63,841 bases of DNA from Cytophagaceae bacterium (GTDB lineage Bacteria; Bacteroidota; Bacteroidia; Cytophagales; Cytophagaceae). Location of the stretch: contig JALONM010000011.1 in the NCBI GenBank assembly GCA_025454925.1, positions 1-63,841 of the forward strand, given 5' to 3'. The position numbers and the translations under genes are program-made. Each line of letters begins with the position of its first letter. The first letter of the stretch is position 1. The notes below the pieces were generated by a model, which saw only the letters and a program-made list of their open reading frames with translations, was not told the origin of the DNA and did not search any database. Shown one piece after another: positions 18,048 to 27,388 of the stretch.

Positions 18048-19574
18048 ATGAATACGACGGCATTTTCCTCTACCTCTACACCTTTCATTCTAGCACTATG
18101 GGTCCTGAACTCCTTTGTCAGCCTTGCGCAGCACGATATCTATCACAGGCCCTTTCCTAAACCGGAAAAGAAAGTAGAGCGGCTTGTTTCGTTGGAGAGT
18201 AAATATCAGGTTGTACATAAAGATACCATACACTATTACGAAAAAGGAAAAGGAGATGTATTTCTTTTTCTTCATGGCATTCCTACCTCCTCCTACTTAT
18301 GGAGAAATGTCATTCATCATATGCCCGACAATAAAAGATGCATTGCCCTGGATTTCCCTGGATATGGAAAATCTTCGATGCCTTACAATAATGATTTCAG
18401 TTTTCTTCATCAAGCAAACATCATCGGAACATTTTTAGACAGTTTAAACATTGATAAAATACATATAGTAGTAAACGATATCGGCTCTATGTTTGGCCTT
18501 TATTATGCCATGCAGAACGAATCGAGAATTTCGTCCATCATTTTACTTGAAGCGGTCATTCTTCCCTCCGAAGAGTTTTACCAACATGTACCCTGGATTC
18601 AAAAACGATTATTCGCACTGGTACAGAAAAGTGAACAAGCGAAAGAAAAATGGTTGATTGAACGAGATTTTTTGTTGCGCAAAAGCATGCGCATGTTAAC
18701 CAAGCGCAGGTTATCCCACTCGGCCCTTCAACCTTATATCGCCCCTTTTGAAGACAAAAACAGAAGACGGACCTTAAAAAACGGTACTGGGCCTACTACG
18801 TTTACCAATAAAGGCAAAAGCAGTCAGGTTGGGGATGAATTGGATCTTCAGAATTGGTATACGCATCGACTTACTCAAACCAATATTCCCATACTTCTTT
18901 TGTATGCACATCCGGGCTGGTTGATCGATAAACATACCGTTCAGTATGCCCGAAAAAATTTCAAAAACTATAGTGAAGCATTTCTGGGAAAAGGGAAACA
19001 TTTTGTTCAGGAAGACCAACCCACCCGAATTGCCATGGAAATAAACCAATGGTATGCCCGTCAATTTCCAATTTCTGGATCAACTCCTTTTGATTTGAAT
19101 CGCATCGACAATGCCCATGCATCGCATCGCAAAATCCATACTGAAATTACCATCCAGGCACCTATTCAAGAGGTATGGAAGATAATGACGGATTTTTCCA
19201 AAACAGCGGAATGGAGTTCGTACTTTAAAGGCATCGAAGGAACTTTTAAATCCGGTCAAAACATTCGGGTGCTGTATTCTCTTCATCCCAAAAATTCTTC
19301 CATACGTCGATATAAAAAAAAATCCATATTGGTAGATAGCAGCTTGTATCGATTTGGTTGGAAAGATCAAAAAATTCTTCCAGGACTCCGGGATGACCAT
19401 ACCTATTCCTTATTTCCCATTTCTCCGAATGAAACCAAATTAATTCATACCGACGCATTGAAAGGATGCACTGCACGGTGGATGGGCCATACGATAGCCA
19501 GCATTTTTTTTCAAATGCCGAGAACTTATAATCAAGAATTAAAAAAAGAAGCGGAAAAGTTTTTAGAACCCTAG
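18048..19574 (+). CDS. Exported alpha/beta-hydrolase fused to an SRPBCC domain
   Basis: A 508-aa protein with a likely signal peptide (about 1-28, ending VSLAQ). It has a haloalkane-dehalogenase-like alpha/beta-hydrolase fold (about 55-340) and a C-terminal SRPBCC/polyketide-cyclase-like ligand-binding domain (about 362-505, ITIQAPIQEVWKIMTDF). The fold signature HGIPTSSYLWRN is obvious, the Asp nucleophile is D144 in VVNDIG, and the base is H318 in GKHFVQED. Both halide-holding positions of true dehalogenases are changed: Asn in HGNP is Ile78, and Trp in DWG is Ile145. Dehalogenase activity is therefore unlikely, and another Asp-nucleophile hydrolysis is more plausible. The adjacent divergent HxlR regulator and the small membrane gene 38 bp downstream form its context. 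Confidence 0.82.
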   Translation: MNTTAFSSTSTPFILALWVLNSFVSLAQHDIYHRPFPKPEKKVERLVSLESKYQVVHKDTIHYYEKGKGDVFLFLHGIPTSSYLWRNVIHHMPDNKRCIALDFPGYGKSSMPYNNDFSFLHQANIIGTFLDSLNIDKIHIVVNDIGSMFGLYYAMQNESRISSIILLEAVILPSEEFYQHVPWIQKRLFALVQKSEQAKEKWLIERDFLLRKSMRMLTKRRLSHSALQPYIAPFEDKNRRRTLKNGTGPTTFTNKGKSSQVGDELDLQNWYTHRLTQTNIPILLLYAHPGWLIDKHTVQYARKNFKNYSEAFLGKGKHFVQEDQPTRIAMEINQWYARQFPISGSTPFDLNRIDNAHASHRKIHTEITIQAPIQEVWKIMTDFSKTAEWSSYFKGIEGTFKSGQNIRVLYSLHPKNSSIRRYKKKSILVDSSLYRFGWKDQKILPGLRDDHTYSLFPISPNETKLIHTDALKGCTARWMGHTIASIFFQMPRTYNQELKKEAEKFLEP

Positions 19575-19612
19575 ATTACACGTATACTTGTTCCAGCAAA
19601 CAGGGTCTGCTT

Positions 19613-20017
19613 ATGTTTACAAAACTACTCCAACAGCCAATGCGTTTATTAGGATTTGATTGTATTGGAGCCATAGCAAGCAATATCGGCATTTGGATAC
19701 TTTTACCCCTGTTGGCAGAATCACTCTCCATTCCTCCGGCTTTATTCAACAGGCTTCCCCCCGCGGCATTAGTTTGCTTCATGGCGTCCTTTATATCCTG
19801 GTACTGGGGAAGGAAAAGGCCTGGTATTTTTTTGTTTGTTATGGCTGGTTTTAATTCCATGTATACCCTGCTATCGATATGGGAATTTTATACCTGGCAT
19901 CAATTCTTATCCGCATGGATGTGGATTTACTTTATCGCAGAACTCATTGTATTGGCTGTATTGATTTATTGGGAAATGCTGGTGGCCCTTAGAATCAACC
20001 AAAATCCAAGAACTTAA
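19613..20017 (+). CDS. Small four-helix membrane protein, unknown
   Basis: A 134-aa hydrophobic protein with four probable transmembrane segments (about 16-38, 49-66, 70-93 and 101-125). I recognise no family. It follows the hydrolase/SRPBCC gene by 38 bp on the same strand and is convergent with msrB (10 bp between stops), so it is probably the second gene of the HxlR-controlled unit. The topology resembles small DoxX-like or DUF-type inner-membrane proteins, but no motif confirms this. Confidence 0.7.
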   Translation: MFTKLLQQPMRLLGFDCIGAIASNIGIWILLPLLAESLSIPPALFNRLPPAALVCFMASFISWYWGRKRPGIFLFVMAGFNSMYTLLSIWEFYTWHQFLSAWMWIYFIAELIVLAVLIYWEMLVALRINQNPRT

Positions 20018-20027
20018 ACAACCGATT

Positions 20028-20477
20028 TTAATTATCCTTCATCACCAAAGAGGCCGAATTGATGCAATAGCGGAGTCCTCCCGGAGGAGGTCCGTCGGGG
20101 AAAACATGCCCCAGGTGTGCCTCGCAGGCATTACACATCACTTCCACCCGTATCATTCCAAAGGAAACATCCTTTTCGTAACGGATCGCATTTTCTTTGA
20201 TGGGTTGGGTAAAACTTGGCCATCCGGTACCTGAATCGAATTTAATACTGGAATCGAACAAGGAAGCCCCGCAACACACACATTGGTATATGCCGGGTTT
20301 AAAAATATAACACAAAGCTCCTGTGCCTGCGCGCTCTGTTCCTTTGCGACGGGTAATGCGAAACGTTTCGGGATCGAGCATTTGCGCCCACTCTTCTTCT
20401 GTTTTGTGAACCCGCACATCTGGCTCCGGGTTGCCATTGGTTGCAAAATGTAATACTCTGTTCCAATTCATAGACAC
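20028..20477 (-). CDS. msrB: Peptide-methionine (R)-S-oxide reductase MsrB
   Basis: A 149-aa single-domain MsrB that reduces the R-epimer of methionine sulfoxide in proteins. It has the zinc-binding pairs C66/C69 (YQCVCCGASLF) and C115/C118 (MCNACEAHLGHVF), the substrate pocket GTGWPSF, and the catalytic cysteine C138 in RYCINSASL. It lacks a signal peptide, so it is cytoplasmic. Its stop is 10 bp from the stop of the convergent membrane-protein gene. No msrA is adjacent. Confidence 0.95.
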   Translation of the reverse strand: MSMNWNRVLHFATNGNPEPDVRVHKTEEEWAQMLDPETFRITRRKGTERAGTGALCYIFKPGIYQCVCCGASLFDSSIKFDSGTGWPSFTQPIKENAIRYEKDVSFGMIRVEVMCNACEAHLGHVFPDGPPPGGLRYCINSASLVMKDN

Positions 20478-20916
20478 AAATCAAGCTATTTTACCAGGTA
20501 GAACAAGTAAATACGGGAATAAGTTTTCCTCAGTACAAAACTACTTGATAAGTCGTGTAAAATAAGACGCGACACGCTCCTACTCTGATATTGATTCGAA
20601 TGAATCTTCAAGAAACCACATTTTGTTGATTCATTTTTTTTCTTTTTATGCCAACGTAAAATTTTGTTCCGTACACCAACAATGAGATTCGCAAGCGATC
20701 CACCCTCCCGGAAGTCTGCCTTCAACCGAAAAAAGCAGATCCTTGCGAATATTTTTAAAACGGCTGTTATTTCTTTTCTATGCCCTTCCATTTTTAATCC
20801 CTGATTTTTTCATGGAAATTTTTTTATGGAAAAATGACTCCTAAATACATGGGCTTTGGTAGAAATCGAACACCAAACATGCATGGCGAAACCCATGATT
20901 TGCTAAGTCGGGATTA
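20478..20916. other. Gene-free stretch upstream of msrB
   Basis: Part of the 935-bp gap 20478-21412. In this portion I see no convincing gene, RNA or promoter pair. Weak coding-like frames lack family features. The rest of the gap is taken up by repeat modules A and B and a terminator. Confidence 0.5.
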
Positions 20917-20983
20917 TCGGCCATGAATCTACGATTCAGGAGCTTTCTACATCGTAAGCTTCGCTTCTATGGAGAAAGCCGGA
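20917..20983 (-). repeat. Module A copy 3
   Basis: Minus-oriented copy: the second hairpin end (tatcggccatgaatctacg) comes first, then gctttctac ... tatggagaaagccgg. It is separated by 16 bp from a module B copy at 21000, so the two families are neighbours here. Confidence 0.6.
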
Positions 20984-20999
20984 TAAAATTTCTTTCAAC

Positions 21000-21095
21000 G
21001 CGTGAGGGATAGAAGCGGGGCGCCGCAGGCGCCAAAGCGTATAGCCCGGCCCGAAGTGGCGTGGCGCCCTAGGCGCCGCCACAAGGGACACGCCC
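21000..21095 (+). repeat. Module B copy 2
   Basis: Starts gcgtgagggatagaagcg and ends acaagggacacgccc. It contains two GC-rich internal palindromes (gcgccgcaggcgcc and ggcgccctaggcgcc) that form short hairpins. The GC content is clearly above that of the flanking DNA. Confidence 0.75.
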
Positions 21096-21221
21096 AACAT
21101 AAAATCCTGAATCTGGATACGCAATTTCATATTTTTTTTTACGAAAAATCGACCTTTACCATCATGGAATTCAGATGCTATCATGGTATTCGAATAGCTC
21201 ATGATTTTTTAATTCGGGATT

Positions 21222-21295
21222 ACAGGCCATGGATCTACTTTCCATGAGCTTTCTCCATAGTGCGCTTCGCTTCTATGGAGAAAAGCCGGTTTAAA
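21222..21295 (-). repeat. Module A copy 4
   Basis: A near-complete minus-oriented copy with ggccatggatctactttccatg (hairpin 2) followed by ctccatag ... ctatggag and aaaagccggttt (hairpin 1 and end). It lies just beyond the GH9 transcript terminator. Confidence 0.75.
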
Positions 21296-21331
21296 GAAGG
21301 CTTAATGCCTTTAAATAAAAAATGATAAAAA

Positions 21332-21361
21332 GCAGGCTGTCGAAAAAAATCGGCAGCCTGC
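21332..21361 (-). terminator. Intrinsic terminator of the lectin-GH9 gene
   Basis: gcaggctgtcg (from 21332) pairs with cggcagcctgc (to 21361), with one G-U wobble. Read on the minus strand the stem is followed by tttttat and further T-rich sequence. It lies 51 bp beyond the stop at 21413. Confidence 0.8.
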
Positions 21362-21412
21362 AGGTTTGGGTTAGGTAAGATTTTGTATGCTCGATGTATC
21401 GATTCGCATGCA

Positions 21413-24400
21413 TTAATGGACCACTTCCAATGTGCGACGGTAGATCCCTTTTTCTGACCAAAGCAATACCGTATACATCCCTGGACTTAATGATTCTGTA
21501 GAAAGCAATACTTCATGACCCGGATTAGAAATTGTTTTTACTATTTCTCCTAAAACGTTCACTACTTGTATCCCTTGGAAAGTATGATGCTCTGAATGTA
21601 TGATCAGTTCTGAATGTGCAGGATTCGGATATACCTTTATTTGCTGCAGCACTGCTTCTTCCTGAGTAGCGGTTTCGCGCAAGGCACAGGTACCAATGCT
21701 GCGACAATATTGGCGGAAATAGGGCGCTTGTGCCATGTTTACTCCCACACAAACATCGCCCGTTGTAAAATAGGTTGCTAAAACAATGGTAGCGGAAGTT
21801 CCATTTGCCGAAGGAGTAACCGAACTCGAGGATCCGGTAAACCACCAACTGAAGGCCGTGGCGTTTGCTCGCTTATCCGCATCCAGCGAGTAGGTAAGAG
21901 ATTGCGAAGGCAGTCCGCAGGAAGGTCCTTGAATGCCGGAAGGATCCGAAGTTCCTCCGCAGTTGGCGGCATTGGTTACCGGAATTCTTCCGGTAGTGCC
22001 ACCGGCACACACGCCGCAAGCATCCAGCGCGGCGGTCCCATTCGGCACACCGGCACAATCCAGGCAGGAACTTTCTGTTCGGTTGCAACCGCAATTTCCA
22101 GGAGCTGTTTTAAGGCGATCGGTCGGACAGCCATCGCCTGCCACCGCCACATATCCGGCGGGCTGCGTGCAGGAGCTCAGCGTTTGACTGGCATCTCCCC
22201 TGCCATCACCATCCGTATCGGCAAACCACGTGAGCGATTGCGCATAACTTAGTACTACCGCCGGAGACAGCGCCTTACAGCCTATGGCATTGCTGACTTC
22301 CACCTGGTACGATCCTGCTTGCGTGGCTTGCCAGGTAGTGCCCGTTCCTATGAATACGTTGTTCAATAACCAACGATGACTGGCTCCTGCCGAAGCAGTG
22401 AGCGTGCGGGTGGTTCCCTGACAAAACGAAGTAGAAGAGGTCGTAATTTGCGCGGTAGGTACAGAAGAAACACTGATGGTGCGTGCCGCAGATCGGGCGG
22501 TGCAACCATTCGCAAATACTTGTTCCAGGGAATAAGAACCTGCTACGGTAGCGTTGTACGTAGCGGCGCTCCCTACCAAGGTAGTCCCCGAGTACCATTT
22601 GTAAGTAGTCGACGGAGCGGCAGCACTTAATACCGCATTTCCTCCAGGACAAATAATTTCTGCCGTAGTATTGATGGAAGAAGCACAGGTATTGATCGTC
22701 GTGGTCAAAGCTGCATCCCGATCCATCAGGGCGATCACCAGCATCGTTACCGGCGTATTGGCTACGGTAATTTCTCCGGTGGTATAATCAGGTGGAGAAA
22801 TGCGATAATCATCTACCGGAATGTTGTTGTATAATTTTATACCTGGCACTACACCCCCTACCGATCCGGTGGCAGGCCGCTGGTAGATATCGGGGAACGT
22901 ATTGGTACCCGTTCCATACACATAGGTGCGCTGGAATGGATTGAAACCATAATTTACTTGCGCCAGGTTTTTGCCCAACTGAATCATGCCGGGGTTGTTC
23001 ATGGCATAGCCACTCATCAGCATTTTCGAAGCCGCCATCGATGTGTAGCCGCAACCACCAAACCAAGGCACAATCAAATCGTCCATCCATCCGAAAGGAT
23101 TGTTGCGACGTACGTTCCAATGATTAAAATGTGCCGTGAGCGAAGACTCCATTTTAGTACGCACGGCTCCGGTTGCATAGGGCAAATAGCGGCATAAGGC
23201 ATATACAATATCGCCGTTGATGATTTGGTCGTAAGCACTGTAATTAGGACCGATGCCATTGCTGTTCCAGGCGCCATTGGTCATGGTACCATTCAGAAAC
23301 GCATTATCAGCAAATGTTTTAAATGCATTGGCCTCTGTGGCATTCAGATCTTTGAGCGCAATGTACATTTCCACCGCTGCCAAAATGCGGCTGCAAGACA
23401 TGCCATTCCAATAGCCTGGACGAATGTTGTCGGCTAAATAAACATTAGGGTTCTGCTGAATCCAGGTATTGGCTTTACGTGCCGCTTGCAGCAATTGATT
23501 GGCATAGGCAGGCTGTGCATTTTTAAATACGGTATACCCCAGTGCAAAGGAACTCATGGCGCGTGCCGTAAGTCCGGTGCTTTTATTGGCAAACAGATGC
23601 CGCACGGCCGGCACGTTGGCGGGCTCCCAGGGATCGCGTGCCGGATGTACGGCCATAAATTCTCCACCATCCGTATCTTGCATGCGGAGCATAAAATCCA
23701 TGGTCCATTTTACTTCGTCTAATACCACTGGCATAGCGTTTACTGTTTCCGGAAAAAATTGCTGATTGTACAGGTAGGCCCACATAAATGCATTACAGCC
23801 ATGTTGTGCTTCGGTGATGTGCTTGTCGCGGGAAGTAGCGCTGAACCAACCACCGCTCACATCTTTTCTAAAGCCAAGATTTACCGGCTGCGCCACGTCG
23901 CCTCCTTGCTTCAGGTATGCAGGCAAACTCACATCGCCCGGTTCCTTCGCATTCGTGCAACGCTGATAGTTCATGACACTCGTGAAGTATTCCGGTCTTC
24001 TGGTTTTTTCCTTCCAGATATTTCTATCGATGGTAAAAGCATACGACGTATATCCGTTGGAACGTAGTCTATATACACCCGGGGTAGTAAAACCGGAAAA
24101 ATCCATTACATAATATTTTTTCAACCATTTATCTCCGTACGAAACCAGGGTGCCCGTGTATACCACTGCGTTGGCCGCATTCAATATAGTGAAAGCGTTG
24201 GAACTAACGGGATCCGTTTGAAGCAAGACGGCCGTTTTCTTATCGGTTGGAAGAAATCCAATCTGGGAAGTTGAAATTCCATTTTTATGACCGTAGGGAA
24301 AAACTTCTATGAGATTCCATTGCTGCGCTGCCAGCCCGGTATAGGTTTGTTGTGTCACCAGGTTATTGGCACCTAAACCAATACATTTACCGCTCACTCG

Positions 24401-24790
24401 GCTCACGATGCGATAAGAACCATTGCCATTGGCTACAAAAGAAAATTGCTTATTGATTTCATCGGTGCAGGTATATTGTTGAAGCGCAAGTCCCTCAGCA
24501 GTGGAATTGGCATTAATGTCCAGACACTTGGCACTCAGCATGGATGAAATTTTGAAATAGCCGGCTGCCGTGCCTGCGAATAATTTAAAATGCTGATGAT
24601 TACTTTCGTTGTAGGTACCAACCTCTATTTTGGCAAGATTGTCTAGAGACTGGTTTTGGATTTGCATGACTACATTATTTTGTCTGCAAACCATACGATA
24701 CATGTTGCCTTCAGCAGGCTGAGCCTGGGCCATGGAAAGAGAAAGCCATAGCAAACAGACCGTCAAACAAAGAGTCTGGAATACGTTCAT
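21413..24790 (-). CDS. Lectin-GH9 multidomain protein with altered active site, T9SS-exported
   Basis: A 1125-aa exported protein. In order it has a signal peptide (about 1-24), a ricin-type beta-trefoil lectin domain (about 28-165), a CelD_N Ig-like domain (about 170-255) and a GH9 barrel (about 258-695). Ig/PKD-like repeats with PSTTYKWYSGTTLVG and GASHRWLLNNVF follow, then a DTDGDGRGD calcium-binding-like linker, a cysteine-rich DCAGVPNGTAALDACGVC linker and a T9SS sorting domain. In the GH9 barrel the normal GGWYDAGDY is GGWFSATSRD: both aspartates are Ser (S317, S320), and D322 is the nearest acid. The general-acid Glu position is kept (E673 in TTGEITVANTP). Either the base has moved or the enzyme is a binding protein or has another specificity. 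Confidence 0.88.
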   Translation of the reverse strand: MNVFQTLCLTVCLLWLSLSMAQAQPAEGNMYRMVCRQNNVVMQIQNQSLDNLAKIEVGTYNESNHQHFKLFAGTAAGYFKISSMLSAKCLDINANSTAEGLALQQYTCTDEINKQFSFVANGNGSYRIVSRVSGKCIGLGANNLVTQQTYTGLAAQQWNLIEVFPYGHKNGISTSQIGFLPTDKKTAVLLQTDPVSSNAFTILNAANAVVYTGTLVSYGDKWLKKYYVMDFSGFTTPGVYRLRSNGYTSYAFTIDRNIWKEKTRRPEYFTSVMNYQRCTNAKEPGDVSLPAYLKQGGDVAQPVNLGFRKDVSGGWFSATSRDKHITEAQHGCNAFMWAYLYNQQFFPETVNAMPVVLDEVKWTMDFMLRMQDTDGGEFMAVHPARDPWEPANVPAVRHLFANKSTGLTARAMSSFALGYTVFKNAQPAYANQLLQAARKANTWIQQNPNVYLADNIRPGYWNGMSCSRILAAVEMYIALKDLNATEANAFKTFADNAFLNGTMTNGAWNSNGIGPNYSAYDQIINGDIVYALCRYLPYATGAVRTKMESSLTAHFNHWNVRRNNPFGWMDDLIVPWFGGCGYTSMAASKMLMSGYAMNNPGMIQLGKNLAQVNYGFNPFQRTYVYGTGTNTFPDIYQRPATGSVGGVVPGIKLYNNIPVDDYRISPPDYTTGEITVANTPVTMLVIALMDRDAALTTTINTCASSINTTAEIICPGGNAVLSAAAPSTTYKWYSGTTLVGSAATYNATVAGSYSLEQVFANGCTARSAARTISVSSVPTAQITTSSTSFCQGTTRTLTASAGASHRWLLNNVFIGTGTTWQATQAGSYQVEVSNAIGCKALSPAVVLSYAQSLTWFADTDGDGRGDASQTLSSCTQPAGYVAVAGDGCPTDRLKTAPGNCGCNRTESSCLDCAGVPNGTAALDACGVCAGGTTGRIPVTNAANCGGTSDPSGIQGPSCGLPSQSLTYSLDADKRANATAFSWWFTGSSSSVTPSANGTSATIVLATYFTTGDVCVGVNMAQAPYFRQYCRSIGTCALRETATQEEAVLQQIKVYPNPAHSELIIHSEHHTFQGIQVVNVLGEIVKTISNPGHEVLLSTESLSPGMYTVLLWSEKGIYRRTLEVVH

Positions 24791-24860
24791 ACGTGTTGGG
24801 TTACATTAGAAATAGCATCTTTTGATCTCAACACAATTCATTCCTGGTTCGTAAACAAAT

Positions 24861-24897
24861 AAAAAAAAATCCAACCTTGGAGGTTGGATTTTTTTTT
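24861..24897 (-). terminator. Intrinsic terminator of the TonB-receptor gene
   Basis: ccaacct (24871-24877) pairs with aggttgg (24881-24887), flanked by an A9 run and a T9 run, so it can work on either strand. It lies 20 bp past the receptor stop and 71 bp ahead of the lectin-GH9 start. Confidence 0.9.
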
Positions 24898-24916
24898 ATT
24901 GAAGTGAAAATCAGGC

Positions 24917-27388
24917 TTAGAATGAATACATGATATTAAACGAATAAGAACGCAGATCCACCGTATATAAATCTTCTTGTCCTGCATCGCCGCGTTGCTG
25001 CCAACGAATAGCATGACGCATTTTCGGACCACCCAAAATATCGTAAGCCATTACCACCATGCTTAACCGATCGCTGGCCTTGGCGCGGAATCCAATATTC
25101 CATTTCACCATAGGACTGTTGTACGCACGATTATAGTTGAATTGCGGATCTTTGATTCCTAAAGGCTGACGTCCCTTTAATCCCCAGAAAACACGCACAT
25201 TGGTATGGATGGTCAACCAATCGTTGGGTTTAAAATCCAGGTAAATTTTTGTAGAAGCTGTAAGATTCAGAAAGTGCTTACCATCGTGTGTAATGGTAGT
25301 TTTTACCGGTTTTAAAGTGTCTACGGAAATGGAATCTCCACCCCCAGCCTTTTGAATAATTTTAGGCGTGTATTCATAAACACCATTCACCAGCGTGGAA
25401 TCATACCCACTAAAGTTTGGCTTTTCCCAGGTCACCGATTGATTGAGGTCGGTATTTACCACACGCTGAAATGCGTGACTGATGCCTATGTTCACTTTAT
25501 CGGAAACATATTTCCCTTCCAGCTCCACGTTCACAAAATTGTATTGGCCCCCATTCATCACGCGGAACAAGGACTGATTCCACACAAACAAATCACGGAT
25601 ATTGTTATAGGAAACGGAAGGCGAAAACATAATGTTTTTATTCAGCTCATGTACCGAACTTAATTCCAACGAAGTAGAACGTTCAGGCTTTAAACTATGC
25701 AAATCTTTTTCGGTAACCGGAGGCAATATGGGAGTAGTGGAAGAAGGGCGTTGCTCTTTGCGCTCGTAGTGCCAATCGTCGCCCGACAAAGGTTGCCCGT
25801 CGTCGTTGATGGAGTTTCTGTTAAACTCATAGTTATCTGCACTACCATTATTAGCCGATGATTGGAATACCAATTTTATAATGTGCTGATCCGAAAGTTT
25901 GCTTACCAACCCAAGCTTTGGAGTAATGATGCCGCCGAACTGTTTGGTTCTGGTATGCAAATCGTAGCGTGCCCCTGCATGCGCGGTAAACATAGGAGAA
26001 AGTTTATACAAGCCTTCCGCAAACAGAGAATGATAGTAATAAGTCACATTGCTTACGATCGGATGTTTGGCTTTTTCTGACTGGGAATTATTTCCATTCA
26101 TATCACGGCCTATGTCGTAAATACGAAACTGGTATCCTGCAGTATATTTTAACTTGGAGAAGTGAGTAACATTGTAATTAATACCTGCCATGTACCTCGA
26201 TTCACCAAAGGTTTCGTCTACCTGGGTATTGCGTTCTGCCGCGGCATGTGCGTTTCCGAACTTGGTTTCTTCGCGCTGGATGCGGTTGGAAACACGGTCG
26301 TAGGAAGCCGATAGCATGATGTTGTCACTGTTATTCAGTTTGATTTTTTGAGTTAACAAAGTGGTAAAATTATCTACTACATATTGACGACGGTTGGTTC
26401 CCCACGGTTCTATGGCTCCATAAAAACTGGATTTGGGATACGCTTTTCCATCCACAAACGAAGACTGTTTGAGAGAATCCAGGTCGCCGTAATATTCCGC
26501 CCAAGGATCAACAATAAACCAGCCGGAGGCATTGGTTACTTGATGCGTGGCCCGTGTGTACACGTTGAATTCTTTGTAGGAAAGAGAACCCGACAAACGA
26601 TAGTTACCTGGCGTGCTATAGGCCGCTCCAGACACGGGAGCCCCGTCGGCAGGAATATCAGACATCCAGAAGGGATAGGGCCAGGAACCCTTGCCATAGA
26701 TGCGGCTGCGCTCGGCCCCTACTCCATTAGACATGCGCGCTCCAAAGGATGCGCCTATGGCCAGATCGTCGTTCACTTTGTGATTCAAATTGGCCTCAAT
26801 ACCTCCTCCGTTGGAAGCCATGTTATACGTATGAACATTGGTACGCAAGGATTTCTCGTTCGAAGCAGCTGCTTTAGTAACAATGTTCACTACGCCGGCA
26901 ATGGCTCCGGAACCATATACCAGACCTGCAGGACCACGCAAAACTTCTATCCGTTCAATGTCGTGCATCAAACCCAAATCAAGTTCCGACATGGCTCCAT
27001 CCCTGGATTCATGATTCATCTTCTGTCCATTTACCAGAAAAATAATTTTTGTATTTCGGTCAGCTCCAACACCGCGCATCCCCCATATAATTCCGTTCCA
27101 CTTATTCACCATGTATTGAAATCCAGGTGTATAAATCTCCAACACTTCACTTAAATGCCGCGCTCCCGATAATTCAATCTGCTCTTTACTGATAATGGTC
27201 AGTGTAGCCGGAGTTCGCTTAAGATCTACGTCCAGAAAGGACCCTGTATTTACCGTGGCTTTTAAATTTAGCAAGTCTTCAAAGCTCATGGAAAACAGAC
27301 TGTCTTCAGCTACTGCCTTACTGCTGTCGGATTGTGCATAGGCATGCCCCATGAACAACATTAAAAAAATGAGTACAATTTTTTTCAT
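24917..27388 (-). CDS. TonB-dependent outer-membrane receptor
   Basis: An 823-aa receptor from the chosen start. It has a signal peptide (MKKIVLIFLMLFMGHAYAQ), an N-terminal plug domain (about 40-180, with TLTIISKEQIELSGARHLSEVL and IERIEVLRGPAGLVYGSGAI) and a 22-strand-type barrel ending in an aromatic residue (SYSFNIMYSF). It lacks the carboxypeptidase-like extension and SusD partner of SusC-type transporters, so it looks more like a siderophore, cobalamin or haem type receptor. The substrate cannot be read from sequence. An in-frame ATG 51 bp upstream would put an odd hydrophobic stretch before the signal peptide, so I use 27388. It is followed by its own terminator and appears to be a single-gene transcript. 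Confidence 0.9.
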   Translation of the reverse strand: MKKIVLIFLMLFMGHAYAQSDSSKAVAEDSLFSMSFEDLLNLKATVNTGSFLDVDLKRTPATLTIISKEQIELSGARHLSEVLEIYTPGFQYMVNKWNGIIWGMRGVGADRNTKIIFLVNGQKMNHESRDGAMSELDLGLMHDIERIEVLRGPAGLVYGSGAIAGVVNIVTKAAASNEKSLRTNVHTYNMASNGGGIEANLNHKVNDDLAIGASFGARMSNGVGAERSRIYGKGSWPYPFWMSDIPADGAPVSGAAYSTPGNYRLSGSLSYKEFNVYTRATHQVTNASGWFIVDPWAEYYGDLDSLKQSSFVDGKAYPKSSFYGAIEPWGTNRRQYVVDNFTTLLTQKIKLNNSDNIMLSASYDRVSNRIQREETKFGNAHAAAERNTQVDETFGESRYMAGINYNVTHFSKLKYTAGYQFRIYDIGRDMNGNNSQSEKAKHPIVSNVTYYYHSLFAEGLYKLSPMFTAHAGARYDLHTRTKQFGGIITPKLGLVSKLSDQHIIKLVFQSSANNGSADNYEFNRNSINDDGQPLSGDDWHYERKEQRPSSTTPILPPVTEKDLHSLKPERSTSLELSSVHELNKNIMFSPSVSYNNIRDLFVWNQSLFRVMNGGQYNFVNVELEGKYVSDKVNIGISHAFQRVVNTDLNQSVTWEKPNFSGYDSTLVNGVYEYTPKIIQKAGGGDSISVDTLKPVKTTITHDGKHFLNLTASTKIYLDFKPNDWLTIHTNVRVFWGLKGRQPLGIKDPQFNYNRAYNSPMVKWNIGFRAKASDRLSMVVMAYDILGGPKMRHAIRWQQRGDAGQEDLYTVDLRSYSFNIMYSF

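Noticed and set aside
20478..20916. Possible small minus-strand genes upstream of msrB
   Set aside because: The frames are short, rich in unusual residues, have no neighbour packing and overlap repeat-rich DNA.
24917..27388. SusC-type glycan transporter
   Set aside because: No N-terminal carboxypeptidase-like domain and no SusD partner gene are present, so a general TonB-dependent receptor is the safer call.
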